A DNA stretch of 12,347 nt from the NCBI GenBank assembly GCA_002299915.1, contig DBOG01000082.1, forward strand, positions 1-12,347. The letters are read 5' to 3'. The notes beneath the pieces are model-generated. The model did not search any database. It was not told where the DNA came from and was given only the letters and a program-made list of their open reading frames with translations. The translations under genes were made by a program, and so were the position numbers. Numbering within the stretch: position 1 is the stretch's first letter; each line of letters opens with the position of its first letter. The DNA is from Proteobacteria bacterium UBA652. GTDB lineage: Bacteria; Pseudomonadota; Gammaproteobacteria; Nitrosococcales; Methylophagaceae. Below, in pieces: positions 7,671 through 12,347 of this stretch.

Positions 7671-7682
7671 GATGTTTTTTTT
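7657..7682 (+). terminator. Intrinsic terminator of the two-component operon
   Basis: ACATCTTA (7657-7664) and TAAGATGT (7668-7675) form a perfect 8-bp stem with an AAA loop, followed at once by an uninterrupted T-run to 7682. The regulator's TAA is part of the right arm. A second, weaker stem (AGATGTTTT at 7670-7678 with AAAATATCT at 7684-7692, one G-U pair) followed by seven Ts could act as a back-up or alternative. Confidence 0.8.
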
Positions 7683-7695
7683 CAAAATATCTGTT

Positions 7696-7722
7696 TTTTT
7701 CACGATTCATTACTTTCTTTTG
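7696..7722 (+). repeat. 27-nt exact direct repeat, copy 1 (upstream of the propeller gene)
   Basis: Five Ts, the core CACGATTCATTACTTTC and then TTTTG are identical over 27 nt to positions 10478-10504. It begins in the T-tract after the terminator and ends at the TG of an extended -10-like element. Its 3' end is 65 nt before the ATG at 7788. It holds two TTCA tetramers 7 bp apart, a possible regulator half-site pattern (inference). Confidence 0.9.
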
Positions 7723-7729
7723 ATATCCT
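7721..7729 (+). promoter_or_regulatory. Candidate extended -10 promoter of the propeller gene
   Basis: TG-A-TATCCT (7721-7729) fits an extended -10. The best -35-like sequence is TTCACG at 7699-7704, with a long 19-bp spacer inside the 27-nt repeat. A start near 7736 would leave a leader of about 50 nt containing the palindrome at 7744-7759 and an AAGGAG ribosome site at 7771-7776. The same offset recurs at the second repeat copy. Confidence 0.4.
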
Positions 7730-7743
7730 CCAAAATAGGAACC

Positions 7744-7759
7744 ACACACTTCAGTGTGT
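7744..7759. promoter_or_regulatory. 16-bp perfect palindrome in the propeller gene leader
   Basis: ACACACT, TC, AGTGTGT: 7-bp arms with a 2-nt centre. The loop is too short for a stable RNA hairpin without opening the inner pair, so a protein operator just downstream of the predicted start is as likely as an RNA structure. It is absent from the leader of the second exported gene, so it is not part of the shared element. Confidence 0.35.
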
Positions 7760-7787
7760 TATTGCTTTGTAAGGAGAGTATATTAAG

Positions 7788-10397
7788 ATGACAATTAAAA
7801 AACGATTGCGTATTGCCGGGATATGGTTGGGCGCTGTTTTTCTGAGCCAAATGGCGATAGCCAATGCACAGCAACAAAATAATCAGCAGATTGCAGCAGG
7901 CGACACACCTATAGGTATCAGCGTATCAGATTGGCAAAGCATTCGCCAGCAGATGAGCCAGCATCGATATTCTGCTTTTCCACAGGAAAATGGCAGCTAT
8001 ACGGCGGAGAATATTGCCCATGGCTGGCAGATTGATTATGCCCAAAATGGACGCACCACATTAATGCCGCTGAAACAGAATGCGGACGCTTATTTTATTG
8101 GCTTGCAGCTCACATCTTTAGGCTATCAAAAGCAATCTGCGGTTACTGTGCCTGCTCGGATCACATCAGATAACACGACGCTGAATTATCATTGGGATAA
8201 TAATGTGACTGAAATCTGGACCAATACAGCGGATAGCTTAGAGCAATGGTTTGAAATTCAACATAAACCACAAGGCGCGGCAGCGCATCAACCATTGACA
8301 CTCCAACTGGCGATTACAACAGATTTGCACCTCAGCCAGCAAGGTAATACGCTTTATTTCACCGATAATAAAAACCAGCATAAAATCAGCTATAACAAAC
8401 TGAAGGTATGGGATAGCCAAGGCACAGAAATTGCGGCAACCATGCAGTTGGATAAGGCTGTTTTATCATTAGTGATTGCAGATCAACTGGCGGTTTATCC
8501 TTTAACCATTGATCCCAGCTTTCAAGACCAAGCCTATCTTAAAGCTTCTAATGCCGATGCAGATGATTTCTTTGGCGAGGCTGTTGCGGTATCGGGAGAT
8601 ACGGTGGTAGTAGGTGCTGTGGGCCGTGGTGCCGCTTATATTTTTAACCGCGTAGGGTCGCATTGGTTTCAGCAAGCATATTTGACAGCACCGCAATCAG
8701 CTACTTCTTCTTTCTTTGGTACCTCTGTTGCAATTTCAGGTGAAACGGTGGCAGTGGGCGCGTCTGGCGAGGCAAGATCTGCCCCTAATTTTCATACTGT
8801 GGGTGATGTTTATGTATTTACCCGCTCAGGTTTAAGTTGGAGCGAGCAGGCTTATCTGCAGGCACATAATGTGGAGGCGGGTGATTTTTTTGGTATTTCG
8901 GTGGCGATTTCAGGCGATACCCTTGTGGTCGGCGCAGCTAGAGAGGATAGCCATGAGACAGGCACAACGGGAGCGACAGGTGTGTTTGGCTTTGGTGGCG
9001 ACGATAATTTGGCAGAAAATGCGGGCGCGGCGTATATATTTACCCGAACAGGTTCGAACTGGCACCAGCAAGCTTATTTAAAAGCCTCTAATACGGGGCT
9101 GGACGATAACTTTGGGATTTCAGTCTCTATCTCTGGTAATACAGTGGTGGTAGGTGCATATGGAGAGAGCAGCAATGCAACAGGGGTTAATGGGAATGAG
9201 ACCAATGATCTGTCACCTCATTCTGGTGCGGCTTATGTTTTTAATCGGGTAGGGGGGAGCTGGAGCCAACAAGCCTATCTAAAAGCATCGAATACAGACA
9301 CGAGTGACCGTTTCGGCGACTCAGTTGCGATATCGGGAGATACTATTGTAATAGGGGCATGGCAGGAGAGCAGCAATGCTACTGGTGTGAATGGTGATCA
9401 GTCAGACACCTCAGCAACAGCGGCAGGTGCAGCCTATGTCTTTAAGCGACAGAACAGTAGTAATTGGAGTCAGCAAGCTTATCTAAAAGCATCGAATACG
9501 CAGCCGCTGGATCGCTTTGGGCGCTCTGTCGCTATTTCAGGCGAGATGATTGTGGTGGCTGCAGCCTCTGAAGATAGTGGCGCGACGGGTTCGGGTGGTG
9601 GCGGTCAGGCAGATAATTCGGTTGGTGAGTCTGGTGCTGCCTATGTCTTTACCCGTTCAAAAAATAGCTGGACGCAACAATCTTATCTAAAAGCCAGCAA
9701 TACTGGGATAGGCGATGCTTTTGGCCTCGCTGTTGCGATAGCTGACCGCCATTTAGTGGTGGGGGCGCTAAGTGAAGATAGCGCCAATATTGAAGGCGAT
9801 AATTCGGAGGAGGATGCTGGGGCGGCTTATCTATTTGACCGCACCGTGGTAGATGATAATTATGAAGCTAATAATATGCCAGAAACCGCATATGATTTCT
9901 CGGCGGCTGAACAAACTTTGTTGAGCACCCTTAATGGGGCGGGCATTCAATCTAATCAGGATTGGTATAAAATACATGTAAATCAAGGGTTTCGGAATCT
10001 GGTTGTAAATTTAACTTTTAGCGATGCGCTAGGAGATATTGATCTCGCGTTATATGATGCAGATGGGCTATTTATAACAAGTAGAACGACGGCTTCTGAT
10101 AATGAATTGCTGGAGACTATTTTACCCGATGGTAATCATGATTATTATCTTAAGGTATATTACGAAAATGCGGGTAATAGCTATGATCTGAAATGGGATG
10201 ATGAGATCACCAGCAGCGGATTTGAAGCTGGTGATGCCAATAGAGATGGGGATATTAATATTCAGGATGTGATTGCGATTATCAATATGATTTTAAATAG
10301 TGCTCCTTATAAACAAGATGCGGATTGCAATGTGGATGAAAAAATTGATATTCAAGATGTGATTTGTACGATTAATAAGGTATTAGCAGGGGCCTAA
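7788..10397 (+). CDS. Exported FG-GAP propeller protein with PPC-like and dockerin domains
   Basis: A secreted 869-residue modular protein. A basic signal peptide (MTIKKRLRIAGIWLGAVFLS...) has an ANA cleavage motif after residue 27. Residues about 46-243 form a beta-rich domain I do not recognise, ending in VYPLTIDPS. Residues 246-687 are seven FG-GAP_2-like repeats (..QAYLKASN..D.FG.SVAISGDTVVVGA....GAAYVF.R....W), enough for one seven-bladed propeller; they lack the DxDxDG calcium loop of integrin FG-GAPs. Residues about 689-805 resemble a bacterial pre-peptidase C-terminal (PPC) domain (NYEANNMPETAYD, DWYKIHV, DIDLALYD, YYLKVY). Residues 816-857 hold two 12-residue calcium loops 30 apart (DANRDGDINIQD, DCNVDEKIDIQD), each followed by a helix, as in type-I dockerins. 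AAGGAG (7771-7776) lies 11 nt before the ATG. No catalytic site is seen. A binding or adhesion role is likely; the partner is unknown. Confidence 0.9.
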   Translation: MTIKKRLRIAGIWLGAVFLSQMAIANAQQQNNQQIAAGDTPIGISVSDWQSIRQQMSQHRYSAFPQENGSYTAENIAHGWQIDYAQNGRTTLMPLKQNADAYFIGLQLTSLGYQKQSAVTVPARITSDNTTLNYHWDNNVTEIWTNTADSLEQWFEIQHKPQGAAAHQPLTLQLAITTDLHLSQQGNTLYFTDNKNQHKISYNKLKVWDSQGTEIAATMQLDKAVLSLVIADQLAVYPLTIDPSFQDQAYLKASNADADDFFGEAVAVSGDTVVVGAVGRGAAYIFNRVGSHWFQQAYLTAPQSATSSFFGTSVAISGETVAVGASGEARSAPNFHTVGDVYVFTRSGLSWSEQAYLQAHNVEAGDFFGISVAISGDTLVVGAAREDSHETGTTGATGVFGFGGDDNLAENAGAAYIFTRTGSNWHQQAYLKASNTGLDDNFGISVSISGNTVVVGAYGESSNATGVNGNETNDLSPHSGAAYVFNRVGGSWSQQAYLKASNTDTSDRFGDSVAISGDTIVIGAWQESSNATGVNGDQSDTSATAAGAAYVFKRQNSSNWSQQAYLKASNTQPLDRFGRSVAISGEMIVVAAASEDSGATGSGGGGQADNSVGESGAAYVFTRSKNSWTQQSYLKASNTGIGDAFGLAVAIADRHLVVGALSEDSANIEGDNSEEDAGAAYLFDRTVVDDNYEANNMPETAYDFSAAEQTLLSTLNGAGIQSNQDWYKIHVNQGFRNLVVNLTFSDALGDIDLALYDADGLFITSRTTASDNELLETILPDGNHDYYLKVYYENAGNSYDLKWDDEITSSGFEAGDANRDGDINIQDVIAIINMILNSAPYKQDADCNVDEKIDIQDVICTINKVLAGA
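8523..9848 (+). repeat. Seven tandem FG-GAP_2-type repeat units (beta-propeller blades)
   Basis: Coding repeats in the 869-aa protein. Unit residues are 246-293, 294-351, 352-425, 426-492, 493-560, 561-628 and 629-687 (48, 58, 74, 67, 68, 68 and 59 aa). The strand framework is constant, while the loop between GA and GAAYVF varies, from almost none in unit 1 to about 30 residues in unit 3. Units 5 and 6 share an exact 20-bp DNA stretch (9276-9295 and 9480-9499), so these blades may have been duplicated or gene-converted recently. Confidence 0.88.
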
Positions 10398-10410
10398 GTG
10401 TTGCTAAAAC

Positions 10411-10428
10411 TGTTGCTTTTTGGCAACA
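10411..10428 (+). terminator. Possible weak terminator or 3' hairpin of the propeller gene
   Basis: TGTTGC and GCAACA form a 6-bp stem with a TTTTTG loop, 13 nt after the stop codon. The Ts are in the loop and not behind the stem, so this is not a canonical intrinsic terminator. It may be a transcript-end stabiliser, or read-through may continue into the next gene. Confidence 0.3.
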
Positions 10429-10440
10429 ATTGAGACGGGA

Positions 10441-10468
10441 TTGACATTAATTTGCATAAAAGTAAATT
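10441..10468 (+). promoter_or_regulatory. Possible sigma-70 promoter upstream of repeat copy 2
   Basis: A perfect TTGACA (10441-10446) is followed after 16 bp by TAAATT (10463-10468), a 4/6 match to the -10 consensus. In AT-rich intergenic DNA this may be chance. If used, transcription would start about 240 nt before the next gene and run through the 27-nt repeat. Confidence 0.25.
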
Positions 10469-10477
10469 AATTGTCCA

Positions 10478-10504
10478 TTTTTCACGATTCATTACTTTCT
10501 TTTG
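10478..10504 (+). repeat. 27-nt exact direct repeat, copy 2 (upstream of the Calx-beta gene)
   Basis: Identical at all 27 positions to 7696-7722 and in the same orientation, 2782 bp further on. Sequence on both sides differs between the copies, so this is a discrete conserved element and not the end of a longer duplication. It ends 213 nt before the ATG at 10718. Confidence 0.9.
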
Positions 10505-10511
10505 TCATACT
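10503..10511 (+). promoter_or_regulatory. Candidate extended -10 promoter of the Calx-beta gene
   Basis: TG-T-CATACT sits at exactly the same offset from the 27-nt repeat as TG-A-TATCCT does in copy 1. Only the TG belongs to the repeat; the hexamers differ but both resemble TATAAT. A start near 10518 would give a leader of about 200 nt. Confidence 0.4.
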
Positions 10512-10570
10512 AGGCTGCGTTGGCTCTTGGTGGTGGATTATATTTGAATTGTTTTTTTCTATCTGTGTTT

Positions 10571-10611
10571 AGGAAGTCATTTGCATCGTATTAACGATAC
10601 ATTTATTTCCT
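10571..10611 (+). other. Imperfect 41-nt hairpin in the long leader of the Calx-beta gene
   Basis: The outer arms AGGAAGT (10571-10577) and ATTTCCT (10605-10611) pair with one G-U. The inner arms ATCGT (10585-10589) and ACGAT (10594-10598) close a 4-nt loop. The segments between them do not pair well. It could be a regulatory leader structure or a pair of protein sites; it matches no RNA family I know. Confidence 0.3.
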
Positions 10612-10717
10612 CAGCACACATCCTGTACCGGTGGGTGAAAAATCTTTTAAATTTAACATACAGCCAAGGGTCAACCCGCTTAATTTGATACATTTTATTT
10701 TATGGAGAGCAACCCTA

Positions 10718-12347
10718 ATGAAACACTACCTTATCTTTTTACTTGCAAGTCTATTTAGCGCCAGCGCGATAACTGGCCATGCCGCATTAAATGATCTGGG
10801 CGGTGGCCAGATTGAAGATACCACCCAGAATATTGTGTGGCTGCAAGATGCTAATGTGTTTAAAACACTCTGTGATGCAAATGATCCGATTGCAACGGGA
10901 TTTACCCCGGTTACAGCTACACTAGCTGGGAATATATGTCATATAGACGGCAGAATGGAATGGGATGATGCTGAGGCTTGGATTGCGCGGCTGAATAGTC
11001 AAAACTATCTTGGCTCTACTGACTGGCGCCAACCTGAGGTGTCGCAGCCAGATGCAAGCTGTAGTCTTCAATTGTCGGCTGTTGGAGTCATTGACCAAGG
11101 TTATGGGCTTGGTTGTTTAGGGAGTGAGCTCCCTCATTTATATATTAATGAACTGACTTTGGACCCTACAACTTGCCCAGGGGGAATGGCGTGCTTTCAA
11201 GACAGTGCCCCTTTTGTGAATATAGGTATTTTTAATTATTGGACAGGTACACGCTCCCTCTCTAGTCCAAATTCTGTATTTACCTTATCTACAAGTGCAT
11301 CACTAGGACGGCAAATTTTTGGCCTTGATACGAGCCGTTATTTTGTTTGGCCCGTTCGCCCAGCGGCTGCGCCCGCATTGCCAGAAGTTACAATGCGTCT
11401 TTACGGGCATCCACGCGAAAATTCAGCTGCACGAGGGGCGATTGTTGTGCGCACAGGTTCAACGGCGGCAGCCTTAACGGTTAATTTAACGATAACAGAT
11501 GTTGACACAATAAGTGGGGTGGATTACGTGGCAATTCCCACTACAATTGTGATTCCAGCCGGTTCAGATGAGGCAACCGTGTTTGTGACGCCGATTGATG
11601 ATGCGATTGTGGAGGATCTCATTGAAGAGCTGAATATTGAGGTTGCTGCATCGGCTGATTATACGATTGGAGCTATGAATAGTGTTGATGTAGGAATTAT
11701 AGATGATGATGGGGTGCCTGTTATTTCTATTCAGACTCATGATCATGCGGCAGAGCCTGCAACGGATGGCTTATTTCAGGTGTTTCGTGTTGGGGGAGAT
11801 ATAAATCTTCCTCTGGAAGTCAATATTGCCGTGTTAGGTGGTACGGCACAAAATGGTATTGATTATACTGGCTTGCCTGCCAGCGTTATTATTCCTGCTA
11901 ATAGGCAGAGTTTTGATGTTGTGATTGATGTCATTGATGATGCGCTGATTGAAGGAACAGAAGTCGTGAAGCTGGATATTGGCGCCGCAGCTGCTGGTGA
12001 ATATACCATTCATGCTATAGGCAGCGCAGTACTAGATATTGTAGATGATGATGCACCTGCTTTTGTGTCGGTAACAACCAGCGATGCAGTGGCATCTGAA
12101 GCGGGGCCAGATAATGGCCAGTTTACGGTGTCTCGCACGGGCGCTACTGTGGCAGATTTGATTGTTAATATCAGTACATCAGGCGCAGCAAGCAGCGGTA
12201 CTGATTATGTGGCGATTCCTGCAACAGTGACAATTCCTACCGGCGCAGCAGAAGTGACAGTGGATATTATTCCGATTGATGATGCCGATATTGAAGGCGA
12301 TGAGAGTGTTATTATCCATATTGGCACTGCATTAGCGGGTGAATATG
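10718..12347 (+). CDS. Exported DUF1566 / Calx-beta repeat protein (3' end beyond the window)
   Basis: An open reading frame that runs off the right edge after 543 complete codons with no stop. A signal peptide (MKHYLIFLLASLFSASA..., cleavage probably after GHA or GHAA) is followed by a DUF1566 domain, about 24-216. This shows the family landmarks IEDTTQNIVWLQDAN, W82-DDAEAW-RLN, LGSTDWRQPE and the closing VWPVRP (210-215). Its six cysteines could form disulfides. Calx-beta repeats of about 114 residues follow: about 221-331, 332-445 and 446 to the edge. Each has the pattern GTDYVAIPATVTIPTG...V.P.DDA.IEG.E, and the first two end in a DDD motif (329-331, 443-445) that usually binds calcium. 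GGAGAG (10704-10709) lies 8 nt before the ATG. Calx-beta arrays are typical of surface adhesins, so an extracellular structural or binding role is likely. More repeats and a C-terminal anchor are expected outside the window. Confidence 0.9.
   Translation, partial: MKHYLIFLLASLFSASAITGHAALNDLGGGQIEDTTQNIVWLQDANVFKTLCDANDPIATGFTPVTATLAGNICHIDGRMEWDDAEAWIARLNSQNYLGSTDWRQPEVSQPDASCSLQLSAVGVIDQGYGLGCLGSELPHLYINELTLDPTTCPGGMACFQDSAPFVNIGIFNYWTGTRSLSSPNSVFTLSTSASLGRQIFGLDTSRYFVWPVRPAAAPALPEVTMRLYGHPRENSAARGAIVVRTGSTAAALTVNLTITDVDTISGVDYVAIPTTIVIPAGSDEATVFVTPIDDAIVEDLIEELNIEVAASADYTIGAMNSVDVGIIDDDGVPVISIQTHDHAAEPATDGLFQVFRVGGDINLPLEVNIAVLGGTAQNGIDYTGLPASVIIPANRQSFDVVIDVIDDALIEGTEVVKLDIGAAAAGEYTIHAIGSAVLDIVDDDAPAFVSVTTSDAVASEAGPDNGQFTVSRTGATVADLIVNISTSGAASSGTDYVAIPATVTIPTGAAEVTVDIIPIDDADIEGDESVIIHIGTALAGEY
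11378..12347 (+). repeat. Calx-beta tandem repeats (two complete, third cut by the edge)
   Basis: Three coding repeats with a period of about 114 residues, set by the DDD motifs at residues 329-331 and 443-445 of the partial protein. Repeats 1 and 3 share DYVAIP.T..IP.G, while repeat 2 has the variant DYTGLPASVIIP. Divergence between them suggests older duplication than for FG-GAP units 5 and 6. Confidence 0.85.

Larger units (their letters stand above)
10398..10717. other. 320-bp intergenic region between the two exported-protein genes
   Basis: No gene is supported here. From left to right it holds a small hairpin after the propeller gene stop (10411-10428), a TTGACA promoter-like site (10441-10468), the second 27-nt repeat (10478-10504) with its extended -10 (10503-10511), and a leader of about 200 nt with a 41-nt imperfect hairpin (10571-10611), a GGGT/ACCC mini-palindrome (10668-10677) and the GGAGAG ribosome site at 10704-10709. 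I recognise no riboswitch consensus. Confidence 0.7.

Noticed and set aside
8869..9081. 70-codon alternative-frame ORF within the propeller gene
   Set aside because: It is Arg/Gln-rich, has no ribosome site, and lies wholly within a well-supported repeat domain in another frame.
7788..10397. Cellulosome component
   Set aside because: No glycoside hydrolase, carbohydrate-binding module or cohesin is visible; the dockerin-like tail alone does not justify it.
10512..10717. Cyclic-di-GMP or other known riboswitch
   Set aside because: The conserved GEMM core and other consensus boxes I know are absent; only generic hairpins are visible.
10702..10758. Small upstream frame (18 codons) overlapping the Calx-beta start
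   Set aside because: No ribosome site precedes it, and its ATG overlaps the region that serves as the real gene's ribosome site; nothing indicates it is translated.

Overview
The window looks like a chromosomal segment of a gammaproteobacterium. The evidence is a succinyl-DAP aminotransferase of the proteobacterial DapC type, a UbiK-PpnP-ComM gene block, an outer-membrane DUF481 barrel, and a palindromic intergenic repeat (core CCCTCTCCC/GGGAGAGGG) of a kind common in that class. A sulfur-oxidiser or Thiotrichales-like host is only a guess. I see no tRNA or rRNA gene, CRISPR array or insertion sequence.

Left part (1-5645): dapC runs leftward and its last codons lie inside the palindromic repeat. 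A 77-bp divergent promoter region separates it from six rightward genes that overlap or nearly touch: EamA/DMT transporter, VOC (glyoxalase-fold) protein, DUF481 outer-membrane protein, ubiK, ppnP and comM. These are mostly housekeeping functions: lysine/peptidoglycan precursor synthesis, ubiquinone assembly, nucleoside phosphorolysis, and DNA branch migration in transformation.

Middle (5675-7682): a visibly more AT-rich two-component pair, a six-TM histidine kinase and an OmpR-type response regulator. It starts 29 bp after comM and ends in a strong intrinsic terminator whose hairpin includes the regulator's stop codon.

Right part (7683-12347): two large exported modular proteins. The first (869 aa) has a signal peptide, an N-terminal domain of about 200 residues that I do not recognise, seven FG-GAP_2-type repeats (a probable seven-bladed propeller), a PPC-like domain and a C-terminal type-I dockerin-like pair of calcium loops. 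The second is cut by the window end after 543 codons and has a signal peptide, a DUF1566 domain and at least three Calx-beta repeats. An exact 27-nt direct repeat lies upstream of each gene, and in both places it runs into an extended -10-like sequence at the same offset.

The most interesting reading, which is inference, is a co-regulated set of calcium-dependent surface or secreted adhesin-like proteins, possibly under the adjacent two-component system. The 27-nt element would be the shared promoter or operator and the dockerin the docking handle. An alternative is that the two repeats mark a mobile or recombinable 2.8-kb unit carrying the propeller gene.
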